Positions 24,085 to 36,287 of a DNA stretch of 64,000 bases are shown here, one piece after another (positions within the stretch are counted from its first letter, which is position 1; each line of letters opens with the position of its first letter). The DNA comes from Auriscalpium vulgare (taxonomy: Eukaryota > Basidiomycota > Agaricomycetes > Russulales > Auriscalpiaceae), in the NCBI GenBank assembly GCA_019915015.1, contig JAHBBC010000011.1:930001-994000 (forward strand), read 5' to 3'. The position numbers and the translations under genes are program-made. The notes under the pieces were generated by a model. The model saw only the letters and a program-made list of their open reading frames with translations. It had not been told where the DNA came from and searched no databases.

Positions 24085-25519
24085 ATGGCAACATCTCCCA
24101 GCGGCTTCACCACGATCCCGACCCCAAATGGGCGCCCGGCATCCAGCACCGCCAGCACGTCCCGCGTCTCGCTCAGCCTTTCTGCCACGGCCCAGCCCAG
24201 CGACCCATACCCCAGTCACACATCGGAGAACGGCACCTCGTCGCATGACGCGCCAAATGGATACGCGCAGTACGTGCCCTCGCCCCCGTCCCCGTGGTGA
24301 ATGCATTGGGCGCGATCCCCCGCCGACCCGCGTCCCATCGCGCGCGCACGCGGCGCAGGCCAGGCTTCGCTCGCTCGCAGGCTGCTCATGCTGACCGGCC
24401 GCTTCTCCCCCGCAGACCGCCCTTCGCGCACAACGAGGACATCGTCAGCCATCTGTACCACCAGGGCTTCCAGACCGGCGTGAGTGTATCCGCGCGCGTC
24501 TCAGCCCAGACTGACCCCGTCACAGAACTACGCGGACACCATCCTGGTGAGTTCCCCGTAGCCACGCGCATCTTCTGTTGGTTGCGAACGGGCCGTTCCA
24601 GCATGTCCATCAAAACACCTACCGGCTCCACGCGATCGTGCTGTCGCGGTCGCCGTATCTCGTGCACTTAATGTCGACGTCGCCCCAGGCCTCCGGCCAG
24701 CGCGTCGTGTACGTGCCGCTGGACCACGAACCCGAGGTCACACAGGAGGTACGTCCGCGTGCCTCTGCCCGTCCAATCGCTCATCGAATTCCATGCAGGG
24801 CTTTGCAATAGGTACGCTCCCAATCCAGTTACCAGTATTCCAGGTGCGTTAACGCGGCTCGCCCGCGCCGCAGCGCTGGGCTACCTCTACTCCTCCGTCT
24901 CGCTGGGCAACCTTCGCCCGGAGAACGCGCGCGGCGTGCTCGCCGCGGCCTGCCTCCTCGGCGGCATGGACGACCTCTGCGCGCACGCGTACGATGCGTG
25001 CCGCGAGCACATCCGCGCGGACACCGTCGACGAGTGGCTCCGCTTCGTGGGCACGCCGCCCGCGGACGGGGAGCTCCCCGCGCCGACGCTGTTCGGGCCG
25101 TACGCGCAGCGCCTGCGCGACGACGTGCTGCACTTCCTCGTCGACACGCTGCCCGCCGTGCTCGGCGTGCCCGCGGGGGCGCCCGGCGCGCGCGACGCGC
25201 TGCTGCAGGTCTTCGCGCGCGTCCCGTTCGAGCTCTTCAAGGCCGCCATCGAGGCGCCTGGCTTTCAGATTGGTGCGTGCAGAGGGAGTGAGGCGGTATC
25301 GTGGTGGGTGTGGGCGCTGATTGCACGGCAGGCACTGAACAGGCGCGATTTAAATTCGCGAAGGACGCGATCGAGGCGCGGCGGCGCGGCATCGCGCGCG
25401 GGACGGGTGCGGAGGAGACGGTCGTGCTGGCGTTTGGTGGCGCGAACGCTGGGGGCCATGCCGTGCACGTCACGCGCAAAATGCGCAGGAAGGCGTTGTG
25501 GAAGGTGAACGCGTCATGA
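24085..25519 (+). CDS. BTB/POZ-domain protein (fungal family)
   Basis: Multi-exon gene from ATG 24085 to TGA 25519. Residues 1-70 are Ser/Thr/Pro-rich. The BTB fold follows: NEDIVSHLYHQGFQTG, NYADTIL, HVHQNTYRLHAIVLSRSPYL (joined by splicing out 24550-24604), VYVPLDHEPEVTQEGFAIAL and GYLYSSVSLGNL. A helical BACK-like region comes next (ENARGVLAAACLLGGMDDLC, REHIRADTVDEWLRF), then PFELFKAAIEAPGF and a basic C-terminus. A 13-nt microexon coding GFAIA joins the BTB parts. Such proteins may serve as CUL3 adaptors or transcription co-factors, but nothing in the sequence decides the role. The N-terminal junction near 24.3-24.4 kb is the least certain. Confidence 0.85.
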
Positions 25520-25955
25520 CTGTCGTTGGTGCCCGTGCAATTCAATGCTGCTTATCTTGACATTCAGTTTACACGCACGATGGATCGCTGGATCAAGGGA
25601 GATTAATCGTCCGGTGCTGGAGGGCTGGCTGTATGCACGCATCTGGGAATTGGTCTGCGCAGTGCAGCGGTGTGCGGCAATCCCCCTGGCTTTAACTTCA
25701 GTACTTTGCCTAGGGTTGTGTGAGCGACTTCCTCTTTCATTTCCTCCGTGCTGGCTGCCGTCCTCGTTTCGCTCCCGTAGCATACCTCGCAGCTCGTCGA
25801 TCGATGGTGTGCGAAATGCTCGCAGCCCACTTGACATGCGATAGCTAAATTTCTCACTGCCGTTTTCCCGCTATAAAAACCTCGAACTCACTGGCATTCT
25901 CCACTCAACCGACTTTTCTTCCCTGCGCGCCCCTGCTGCTCACTCACACCCACCT
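25520..25955. promoter_or_regulatory. Intergenic region with TATA box (TATAAAAA, 25872-25879)
   Basis: Short upstream region of a plus-strand gene. TATAAAAA lies 77 bp before the ATG at 25956, followed by a pyrimidine-rich leader, a typical strong core promoter layout in mushrooms. No gene is seen in the rest. Confidence 0.6.
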
Positions 25956-26709
25956 ATGTCTGCGCCGGAGCAGCTGGAGTACCGTCAAGTGTACTTCTTC
26001 GGCAATGCGAGCGATCCGCGCGACGGCTACACTGTGGCCGGATGTGAGAACTTCGCACAGCCATTCGTCCTAACTTTCCAAACCCCCATGCAATGCGTCG
26101 GCAATCTAACTACGAATGTACGCACCCCGGCGGGGTGCTGCTGCCGGGTTCGCAGCTGACGGCGCGCAGGTGATACCCAACGACTGGTTTGGACAGCCAG
26201 AAGCGACGCTCCAATGGGAGGGGACCACCGTGCTCGGAAAGATGCAAACGTCCTACCGCAGGTGCCACATGTCCGATATGGTCGTTGAGCCGAGCGACAC
26301 GCCGTTGGGGTACAGCCCGTCCCCGCCTCCTCATCGCGCCGGAGCGCTGACGTCCGCACCAACAGCACCCGCATGTTCACGTCCGTCGACGACGGCGACG
26401 GATCCCGGAAGACATATGCATGGGTCAAGTCCAGCTCGAAGTATACCGTACGTCGCACGCTGCGCGTGCTCCTGCACAGGCTCATGGTGTGCGCAGCTGT
26501 ACTTGTGTACTCGCGAAGGGCAGGTCAAGATCGGGAGTTACAGGTTCAAAGTCGCGGGCGAGCCCTGGTGCCTGCCGACCAGCTGGTGCAATGGCCCCAT
26601 CCCCTTCGCTGTCTTCAGTTTCTTCTTTGGGGAACAGCGTCTACTCCTCGACGCTCTCATCGCGCTTGCACTGAATCGCTGGCTCGACCAGGGCATGACA
26701 GAGATCTGA
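25956..26709 (+). CDS. Small hypothetical protein, possibly DUF6593-like
   Basis: Starts at the ATG downstream of a strong TATA box. Exons: 25956-26117 (MSAPEQLEYRQVYFFGNASD to GNLTTN), from 26170 (VIPNDWFGQPEATLQWEGTT), a third with STRMFTSVDDGDGSRKTYAW, and a fourth with LYLCTREGQVKIGSYRFKV ending at the TGA at 26709. All introns are GT-AG and keep frame. The pattern of a beta-rich protein with a (D)DG-x-x-YxW core and a closing LLLDALIALALNRW helix resembles the small beta-sandwich proteins (DUF6593) that are common in Agaricomycetes. This is a resemblance from memory only. No signal peptide is seen. Confidence 0.6.
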
Positions 26710-26935
26710 CAGTGGTACAGCGGGATGACACTGCATGCATACGTATACAACGACTCGTGCGGCCGATTATTTATATATTAGAATGCGAACGGACACCAGT
26801 ATAACGAAAGCATAGTAGTAATTTAATACTTACGAAAGCAACGACAATCTATGTATGTGGCACGAGATGGTATGAAAGAGTCCGAAATGAGTGCAGGTAG
26901 ATTTGAGCAATGGGACGTGGGAGCAAGAGGGGCTG

Positions 26936-29900
26936 CTAGGATGTTGTCAGGGAGCCGAGCATGCGCTCCAGCCGCTCTTCCACCGTCCAATGGGCAGATG
27001 ACTCTGAATGGAAAGAATTAGCATGGGGAGCCGTAGGCGCGATGTTGAACGATCCGGCATCCGCGCCGTGCGACAGGTTGTCGATGAGACGTCCGATCTG
27101 GGCAGCAGAGCTGAAGAAGACCTGCGCGAGAGGTCAGAGATGGTCCTCGATGGGTGCGCGTCACCCAGCCGTGCTCACCTTCGTCTCCGGACGCTTCGGA
27201 ACACCCTGCGTCGTCCTCCGGCGCGACAGGAACGACGACTGGCTGTCTTTCGACGTTTTGCGGCCGTGCTCTTTGAAAAAGAGCTGCACGCCCTCGTCAC
27301 GCAGAGAATACTCAGACATGAAGCTCGCTCGGCTTCCGTAGAAGGACTCGGCGTCGTCGTCCCGCAGCCCGTTGACGATTGACCTATTCAGACATTGATA
27401 AGAGCTCAAACTTAAAGTCAAATAGAAGGATCGGCAACACGGAACGGACCATATGGTTTCACCGTTGGCCATCTCGAGCACTTCGACTGCGGCACCTGGT
27501 TCCAAGTTGGCAAGGGTATCGGCGCTGGGGCCTTGTTCGGCGTCACCGGGACCAGGCTGCGCCTCTGAGACGGAGATCGCCGGCTTCCCATCCCCGGTGT
27601 ACATCTCGTACCTGTGCATTACAGAGTGACCTTTAGCAAAAGTCTCTATGATCAGCAAACAACTGATCACTCACAGAGAGTCATAAGCTGAGCTTGATTT
27701 CTCCAAAGGCAACGGAGGGGCAGACAGCGGCATGTTTGCAATATTCTCCGTCTGTGAAAGCAGCGAGACGGGTATTTGGGGCAATGGAGGAGACGAATCT
27801 GTCGAGAAGCGTTTGCCAGTAGGCGATCGTGGAGGAGGCGGTGTCGGCGCACGATCGTGAAGAGAGCCAGAATTAACCGACGCTGCACTGGCCGATCGGC
27901 GGCGCCGGGTTGATCCTTTCCGCGATGGCACGCTGATGTCTGGTGTGGCCTGCCTCGCCTCTGACGGGAAGATCAGCGTTCGTCGCACAACTGTGTTCCC
28001 CTCCGACGGCAGGGGCGCGCGGGCTGTGGGTTTCCTGACGGACAGTTTCTTGACGGGATCTGGACTTTGCCGTGATGATGGAGATTGGTCAAAGCTCGGC
28101 CGCCCCTTCGAAGCCGTTGGTGACAGCGCGCGCTCATACACAGTGTTCTCACCAGCCCATCCCGTCGTGGCCGCGGAAGCGTGCTTCGACGTCAGCGCAG
28201 CCGTCGACCGCGAGGATACCGACGTAGATCGGGCCAGGAGGTCACTGAGGGCCGACTGGTCAAGGCCCAGGTTGTTGGCGGCGTCGAAGAGTTGCCTTAA
28301 CGCGTTTTCATCTGCAGCTTTACTCTGCCCGCTATCGAACGATGCATGCGCTGTCTGCGGTGGCGCCGATGGTGGCGGACTCATAGAGGAAGCTGGTGGT
28401 CCAGGGTTTTTGGGAGGGGGGACTCGGAACGACAGATTCTCTGGTGGAGCTGAACGTACTTGCTGCGCCGAAGCCTGCTGGAATTGCGATCCGTACGGCG
28501 CAGGGGGAGCCAGCGTCGTCGAGTATTGCGCGGTTCTCCGACGGTCAAGTTCTGAAGTCTCACTCGGGCGCTTCAAGAAACGGGCCATAAAGCCTTTCAA
28601 CCCAGGCCCTGCGGACGCTGGGGGAGTGACAACCATTGTGGGGGAGGTCTTTGATCGCCCAAGATCTGAGGCACTCGTGACCGCCGGCTTCTCAGGAGGA
28701 CTGGGCATGGGCTCATAGCGGACAGTCTGCGAAGACGAGGGCGAGTTCAGATCCAGCGGGTATGGTGTGACCTCGTCACCGGACAGCGCGTTGGGCTTCG
28801 CGCGCAATGTGCCGCGCAGCCGCTTGAACCGTGACCCGAGCTTCGAAGGGTTTTGGCCAGGGGCAGCGCCTGACGCAGCAGAGGGCGAACGCAGCGGGAT
28901 GGTATCAACGCTGGTAGATGCCGAGACAAGTTTCGGGGCTGAGATCTGGCTGCGATCGACGTGCCGCCGCTGTGCGACAGATCCTCCTTCGTTGATCTTG
29001 CTATTTGAGGGTATCTTCTTCAACTGCGCCATCGCGACATCAGTTCTTCGCTGAACTTCCTTCGCCAACTCCACTTGATTGACAAACGGAGAGACCGGCG
29101 GCGCAGAGGCAGAGGGGGGAGAAACAGGTAGAGACGATGATGGGAGAGGGGACGGTGAGGCTGCCTCGTGGGACGGGTGATCCTTGAGAAATTCGGGCGC
29201 AAGAGGGACACTGGGACGAGGCCGTGGGTGTCCAGCTACGACATTTGGCGAAACTGGCACTTCCCCGCTGTCTAACTCGCCGAACAAGGCATCAGCCAAC
29301 GCGGCCCTGCGGCGTCGTGTAGGGCTGGAGAGTTCCGTGTCGGTGGGCGATTGAGCCGGCTTCTGCGTCACGTCGTCCATCATATTAGTAGCATTCACGT
29401 CCACGCTTCTCGTGGACGGTGACTGTATGCTGTCCAGGACGGAATCGAGCAGAGCGTTCGCCTTGGCCACGTTCTCTGGCGGCATGGCACGTGAGGACAC
29501 CTGCGGCGCGGGCTCGGCATTCTGTATTAAGTTTAGCTCACGAATCTCCGCTAAAATGGGATCGACACTGACCCTGCTCTCGCGACCGTTCGTAGAGTGT
29601 ACAGACTGCGAGGTTGACGGACGTCGTCTCCTCAACGAATTATGCCGCTCCCGTGTTTCAGGTGCGTCAGCCTTGAGCTTCGCAGCAAAGACCAAGCGTT
29701 CCTGTATGGCAACAAAGTCCACTTTCGACAGGCCAGCATACTGCTGAATGATGTCCTCCGCGTCGATGGCACCGTCTCCGAATGTCGACGCGCTGGAATG
29801 CTCCGTTCCCGCGAGATCGTGCCATGCAGGCTGCTGTGGCTCAAACGCCGCGAGCAACTGCACCGTCCGGTCCGTCTTGTTTTCCGCTTCCCACGAATGG

Positions 29901-31852
29901 TAGCTGGAGCCGACAGACTCCATCGACGACCGCGACGAGTTCAACATTGGAGACAGGATGAGGGGGTTCGACTGATTCAACGAGAAGGGCGACGAAATGG
30001 TCTGCTTCGAAGCACGCTTGGCGCTCCGCGTGTTTATCGTCAAGTCGTTGTCGGGGAACGATGGCGACGCCGGCGAGCGCTGCGCGAACTGTGTCGGCGT
30101 GGGCGAGCGCAGCGGCCGGCTCACAAATGACGACGACGCCGACAGCGGCTCACTGCCCGAAAGGGCGGAGGGGGGCCGGTTTTCCGCAGCCGCCTGCCCA
30201 GCCGACATGAGTGCGCTGAGCGACTGCGCGCCCGCGATGTTCGTGTCCGTGGGCGAGTCCGGGAGCGCCGGCGAGCGCATCGCGCGCGACATCGACGACA
30301 TCGCGCGGTCGAAGTGCAGCACGTCGTGCAGGTCGTTCGTGCTCGCCGCACTTTCATTGCGCGTGTGCCCTAGCCCCGTCCCCACACTGCCGCTGCGCGC
30401 CCGCGAGCCCGGGCGCTCGGACGGCGCCTCCGTGAAGCTAACGGAGCTGCCGCTGCGGCTGTGCCCAGATGCGCTGCTACTGGAGCCTTTGTGCGAGTGC
30501 GCAGGCTTTTTCCAGGTCACGTTGGAGGGCGTGCCGGGCCGTGAGGAGACAGACATTGGCTGGAAAGTATTGGCACCGAGAGGCGACGCCGGCCGCCGGC
30601 GCCCCAGGATGGACGAGTCAAGGGGGTTCCCAAAGTCCATGAACGAGTCGTCGGGGCCGCGCGTGATATCCTCGGGCGTGTATCGGCCGCTGCCGTTGGG
30701 GGAACGCGGGGTGTATGGGGCAGCAGTGGAGAGAGGGGACGACGGGCGGGGCTGATTTGACTCGCGGCGCAGGATGCTCGAGGCGATATGGAGCGGGACA
30801 ACGGGGGAAGCGCGGCCGTTCCCAGGCAGACGCGGGGAGGTCGCACGCGGCGTGGTAGAGTTGGACGGCGACGCGTCGTCCGTGTCGAAGGAGAAATCGC
30901 GCGGGGTCATCGGTCGTGGCATTCCGGGCACGTAGCCAGGGATACGCGGCGTTGGCGAGGCGCCGGCAGAGTGCGGATATGGGGACGGTGTCGAGCGTGA
31001 GCGATCGACGTCGGCGGGATCTGGCGAGACAGCTGTCCCCGTCTCGTAGTCGTCGGGAGAGCGGTGAACCTTGGCATCCCCAAGTCAGCTAAGAGGGGGG
31101 CATTAATGTGAAAGGCGACGCACCGTTCCATTCGCCACGCTGGCAGACCTCTCGTGGTGCACCACCGGGGACCGTGGCACGAGGATCTTGTCGTCCCCGT
31201 CCCCATCGTCTGGCACGACTTCCGCCTCCTCTTCGATCTCCCGAATGACATCCTCCAGTGCCATCGACGCCCGGCGCAGGTGCTCTCTCCGAAATGTCTT
31301 TGACAGTCTCTTTTCCAACAGCGTGGCAGTTGCGTCTTCGGAGACGCCATGGTCATGATCTTCGAGGACTTGAGCGTGGGCGGCGCCATTTTCATGGGGG
31401 TTGTCTTCGGTGGCTGTCGCGCGCGCGCTGCTCGACGACAGTGTCGACAGCGTGCTGACCCCGCTGCCGCCCCGGGACTGCTGCTGGGCATTCCGCATGT
31501 AGGTGTAGTTGTAGTCTCTCAAGCGCCCTGAGCCGAACATATTGTTGCTGTATCGCTTGGACGAGGCCGAGCCGCGAGGCGACGACGTCACTGAGCTGCC
31601 ACCCGTGTCGGACGCAGAGTCGCGGCCAGCACCATAGGCCGAGTCGGTCCTGCTCGCGGTGCTCGACGACATGGACGCCTTGGCGCGCAGGCGGCCTAGC
31701 GTCTCGAGAAGCATGTCCTCCTCCTCTTCGGACAGCGAGTTCTGTGCGCCGCGCGCGCGCTGCTCGGCGAACTTGGATTTAAGGCCGTCGATCGAGACTG
31801 GATCGCCCGAGGCGTCGCGGAGCAGGGTGAAGCGGCGCGACAGGCTGTACAT
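26936..31852 (-). CDS. Large disordered fungal protein of unknown function
   Basis: Start ATG at 31852 and stop TAG at 26936-26938. One exon carries about 1,086 codons (30931-27671); smaller exons sit at both ends. The N-terminus is structured (MYSLSRRFTLLRDASGDPVS, EEEEDMLLETLGRLRAKA, LLEKRLSKTFRREHLRRASM). Most of the rest is Ser/Pro-rich with many SP/TP sites. Near the C-terminus is a conserved-looking SH3-like strand pattern (AAVEVLEMANGETIWSIVNG, then LRDDDAESFYGSRASFMSEY), followed by VFFSSAAQIGRLIDNLSHG and a closing VEERLERMLGSLTTS, which is found only after splicing the last two introns. This layout suits a scaffold for polarity or signalling, but no family is recognised. Confidence 0.7.
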
Positions 31853-32704
31853 GCTGTCAGTTCAGAGCATGCATCGGGAGGTAACAGGGACGGACTCTGG
31901 AAGAATCAGGGACGTGCGAAAGTCGCTGGCAGGCGGTAGGGCGGGGACGGGCTCGACTGGGTATAGCGGGGTGCGGGAGGACGAGGACGCGCTGGAGCGC
32001 GCGGAGTCGGGGACCTGGCTGCGGCGTGGGTCTGACCACTTGCTGCAGGATATGGAGAGGACGTGCGGGATGGATGAGAGTGATCCGCGCTACGCAGGGA
32101 ACGGGTGCTTACCGGAAACGATGCATGATGCCTGTCCTCGTTTTACACACGTTGAGCGCACGCAACGCGCAGAGAACAACAAAAGAGGGTGAGGGGGCTG
32201 GACGGTGGGTCTAATTGGAAAAGAAGGGCGTGCAACGTGGTGAACACGAGGAGTTGGAAGAATAAGGCAAGAACAAGCGTTGAACGCGGCGTCGGTTGTC
32301 GGTGTCTCTTGCCAGGCGAGAGAACAAGAGAAGAGGAGAAGAGAAGAGGGGAAGGATGTATGCGCTAAGATGAAGGCGAGCGCGCTGCATGCAGCGGACC
32401 CAGCCACTGCAGGAATCCAGAAAACCCATCAGGAGGCCGCTTCCGACCAGGCACAGCATAATTATTATATTCATCACCAACGGCTTGGTCTCTCCGCCGG
32501 CTGGCCTCCTCGTCGGTAACCTCGTCATTCATATACACCTACAAGATAATGCATGTTCTTCTCCCTCCTGACGTACAGACCACTTCCTCGCATGACAGCT
32601 CTTTCTCTGCTAGATTCTAGACCATCAGCTTCATCAGACATTACGTGGCGTATCTAAATACGAAACTAATTCAGCAATTGTTCTTGACACGGTATACAGC
32701 ATGC
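31853..32704. other. Intergenic, no gene supported
   Basis: Upstream of the large minus-strand gene and downstream of the E2 gene. It contains purine-rich stretches near 32330-32360, and no supported frame. Confidence 0.5.
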
Positions 32705-33584
32705 TTACTTCTGAGTCCACTCTTTCGCCGTGGCCAGGAACGCGGTTTTGTTGTCCTTCAGTTGCTGTTCACAAGTTCAGTTTTTCCGCCTGATTACCCG
32801 ACCCGTCTCGTAACGCACCGCGGCAATGTCAGGCATGAATGGGTCCTCTGGGATTGGGTTGTTCACCTTCTCTTGAATAACGGCTAGAACTGCACACGCC
32901 CCCCGAGTTAGCATCAAAAGGTTCCGAAAAGGAACATGGGACCGCACCGGTGGAAAGCTTAATGGACGGCTTCCACTGCGCGAGGGGTCAGCGTGCTCAC
33001 CCTGACGAAATCACAGCACATACCTCGTCGCGTAGGATGGCCACGCAGATATGGCCCTCTTCGTTTACTCCGGGGTGGTATATCTTCGTCGTGAAAGTTA
33101 CCTACAGATGCAAACCACACGTCAATCCCCTCGGGATGATCGCGGTATGCTCGTGCATGAATGGACGTACAGTGGGCGGCTTGAACGGAAAGTCACTGGG
33201 AAGCTCCAGCTTGAAGTGGAACTTGCCATTCTTATAAGGACTATCGGACTATGGCACGTCAGTTCCCCGCGCCTCGCAGCAAGTCGGGTTGAACATACGG
33301 CAGCCTTCACGATGCACTTCCAGTGCAGCACGTTGTCGTCGGCCACTTCGATCGCAACTCCCTAACGACGTGTAACATCAGCGATGAGTTAGTTGGGCAT
33401 ACCATTAGGTGAGTCAGCCCTCACGTCAATCGGATTGTCTGTGATGTCCTTGAGCTCCTGTGTATCGTTAGTCGTGCACGCGCCACACACTGCCACACGC
33501 GAAACACACCTTCTGGACGCGACTTTCAGGCCGTCAGCAGCACAACATGCACTCAGATACTGAAACATACCGTAATGCGGTCAT
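32705..33584 (-). CDS. Ubiquitin-conjugating enzyme E2 (UBC4/5 or UbcH7-like class I)
   Basis: Eight short exons starting at ATG 33584 give a 145-residue UBC fold with no extension. Reading in order: MTALRRVQKELKDIT, GVAIEVADDNVLHWKCIVKA, SDSPYKNGKFHFKLELPSDF, PFKPPTVTFTTKIYHPGVNE, EGHICVAILRDEWKPSIKLS, AVIQEKVNNPIPEDPFMPDI and TAFLATAKEWTQK. The catalytic cysteine is about C86 in GHICVAIL. The usual HPN tripeptide reads HPG here. The enzyme takes ubiquitin from E1 and passes it to an E3; UBC4-type E2s work with HECT ligases, one of which is encoded at 16.4-19.3 kb. The exact ortholog cannot be told by eye. Shares a 231-bp divergent promoter with the bestrophin gene. Confidence 0.93.
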
Positions 33585-33815
33585 TGTTGCAATGGAAAGC
33601 GCGTTATTGAAGAAGAAGAGGATGGAGCACCTTGGCCCAAGTCGCGTGCCGCATGTAAGCCGAGACCCAAGGCTGAGGTTAGGGCAAAGGATGTAGCCAA
33701 TGTCCCTTGATTTAGACGCCGGCCGCCAGCAAGCGCCCACCACGGTTCCGAGTCGAGGCCATCAATAATTCACCCACTCGACAAAGGCCCACGGCTTTGC
33801 TGGCGAGTGTTCATC
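33585..33815. promoter_or_regulatory. Divergent promoter, E2 / bestrophin
   Basis: Only 231 bp separate the two divergent start codons, so both core promoters must lie here. No TATA box is evident. Confidence 0.5.
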
Positions 33816-35891
33816 ATGGCCTCTCTTCTCCCCTCATCTAGCACGTTTTCGAAGGTGGTGGTGGGTGCTTCCACATCTCTTGTTCATACAATTGCTGATT
33901 GTGTCGCAAAGCATCGCAAGCTCATCTCACGGCAGCACCTTCGCAAGGTACGCACAGAGCCTTGGTAACATATTCGAGCTCGGCGGACGCTCACACGTTG
34001 CGGTAGTACTCCTGGCTCCCTGATGTCCTCCGAGTCAAGCACAGCGTAAGTGTCATTCCATTCCATATCAGCTCGTGTGCGCTGCTGACGGACATGCGAC
34101 GACCGCAGATTATTGGACGCATCGTGGGCCCTGTGTTGACGATGACGCTCATTGCGGGGTTGGTGGTATATGGATGGTCCAAGGGCAAGCCGGTCACCCT
34201 GACGAACTCTGTCACACCTCTGCTCGCAGTGGTCGTACGTGCTCATCTCCATCTGATTGAAACCTGCCTCACTGCGTGATGCCTGCAGGTCGGCTTGATA
34301 TTGGTATTCAGGTGCGTGCGATACGATTTCACATTTCGATAACCCACACGTCTGACGACTAACTGTCGCTCAGGAATGGGTGAGTGGATCCTCATGGGAC
34401 ATGTGACCAACGCTTATTGGCGTGCAGCACGTCTTACGATCGGTACTACGAAGGGCGCAAAGCCTTCGGCTCTCTTACCTCGCATGCACGTATCCACAAC
34501 CCACTCCACGCTGCAAACACCTGACCGGCCTGACCCCTCTCAGGTCCGCAACCTCTCGCGCTCCATCTGGGTGCAAGTCGCGCTCCCACCGAAGGACGAC
34601 CTCAAGGGCAAGACGCCCGCAACCGACATCTCGCTCTCGCAGCTGCGGCGGCGCAAGGTGGACGCGTTGAAGCTCACGCTCTCGTTCGCGTTCGCGACGA
34701 AGCACTACCTGCGCGAGCAGGACGGCCTCGAGTGGGAGGACTACGCGGGCGTCATCCCGCGCTCGTTCACGCGCGCGCACCACGTGCTCGTTGCGTCACG
34801 GCGCAACTCCGTCGCGACCTCGTATAGCGCGATCGTGACGGAGACAGTCACCACGACTCCGGACAAAAGCCGCGCATCGACGCCCGAGCGCGGTGTGAGC
34901 ACGGACGGCTCAGGCGTGCAGCCCGTGGTTGGCGCGACGAAGCGTGTGCGCGTGAAGCGGAGCAAGACCAATATCAAGACGCCGCTGCTAGGTGGCTCGG
35001 ATTATAGGGTTGACTTTGAGGACTCCTCGATCCCACTGCCGCTCATGTGAATTGAGTTAAGATGTCCGCAAAGCTATTGCTAACATATCCCTGCTAGTAT
35101 CGCGCACGAATTGACGAGAATGATCTTTGCGTTCCGCCGAGATGGGCTTTTGGAGACAGTCGGGCCCGCCGGTGCGTACACACCCTTGGGTCAGATGGCA
35201 TCCAAGCTCAAATGAACGTGCGGGAACAGGTGTGAACGCTATGAATGCGAAGTGGGTGTGACATCTGCCCATCAATGCCCCACGCGCTCATACGCATTGC
35301 AGCATCTCGAGCATGGTCGACCAACTGACGAATGTTGAGCGGATCGCCAACACACCTATCCCGAAGTCCTGTAAGATCTCGTTTGCCACTGCGACCTGGC
35401 GTATCTCACTGTTCGCTTTGTTTGCAGACAGCATTCATCTTAAGCAATGTGTGACTCTGTACCTTTGTGCTCTGCCCTTCACGCTCGTTAAGGAGCTGGG
35501 ATGGGCGACAATCCCGATCGTCACTGTCGTTGCATTTACGTTTATGGGCATCGAGGGTATCGCGGAGGAGATTGAGATGCCATTCGGTGCGTGCTCATGC
35601 ACAGCCTCCCGCATTACAAGACCATTTTTGATCATTCTCACAGGCCTTGACGAGTCTGATCTTCCGTTGGGCATGTTTTTTCTGTCTCTTCTTCTACATC
35701 AGTACTGATGAAGATCTAACCCAAACTAGACCGTTACTGCTCGGACCTCAAGGAAGAGACCGAGTAAGCTTGGCTTTCGTCCATGGAGTCAATCTTTCAT
35801 CTGACCACCCCTTTCCAGCTTCATGATTGACAGACTGCCCGAAGGCGGCACGGGTGGCTACGGCTGGGACGACGGAGAGGGCGACGACTGA
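33816..35891 (+). CDS. Bestrophin-type anion channel (UPF0187 family)
   Basis: Exon 1 is 33816-33947 (44 codons, MASLLPSSSTFSK to QHLRK). It joins YSWLPDVLRVKHS, then IIGRIVGPVLTMTLIAGLVV (first membrane segment), LTNSVTPLLAVVVGLILVF with RNGTSYDRYYEGRKAFGSL, the bestrophin signature, and VRNLSRSIWVQ. A cytosolic Ser/Thr/Lys-rich insert follows. The second half has IAHELTRMIFAFR, MVDQLTNVERIANTPIPKSY, IHLKQCVTLYLCALPFTLV, WATIPIVTVVAFTFMGIEGI and the GIEGIAEEIEMPFG acidic motif, ending DDGEGDD. Family members form chloride-conducting channels in membranes; the fungal subgroup is poorly studied. Several introns split the 3' half. Splice sites around 34.0-34.4 kb were chosen to keep the transmembrane segments intact. 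Confidence 0.9.
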
Positions 35892-36287
35892 TTCACGCAC
35901 ATATTGATTTTACGACACTGCATGGTACGGAACAAATTGCGGTTGGAACCGAGCATAGAATCATGTGCTTATTCCTTCCACATCTTGACAACTTGAATGT
36001 TATAACTCCTTTCAAGAGCTGGCAAAAGCCTTTCTGTGCTGCTTGAGGGGCTGTTCAGTGTTCGATACCGGGACAACGACAGCAAAAATACTTGATGACT
36101 GGAGTCTTGGAATATCGAGGCGCAGCTGGTGCGCACCGAAGACGAATACACTCGGCTTACTGTATAGCCAGTGCTCCCGCGCAGGCCACGGTACTCCCTA
36201 TACAAGCACAAATTGCTTCAAGATGCTACATGTACAAATGAATGTGCACGACACGGAGACGACACAATATGCTACAATATCAAGGCT
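35892..36287. other. Convergent intergenic region
   Basis: Between the stops of two convergent genes; holds both 3' untranslated regions. No gene is seen. Confidence 0.6.
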
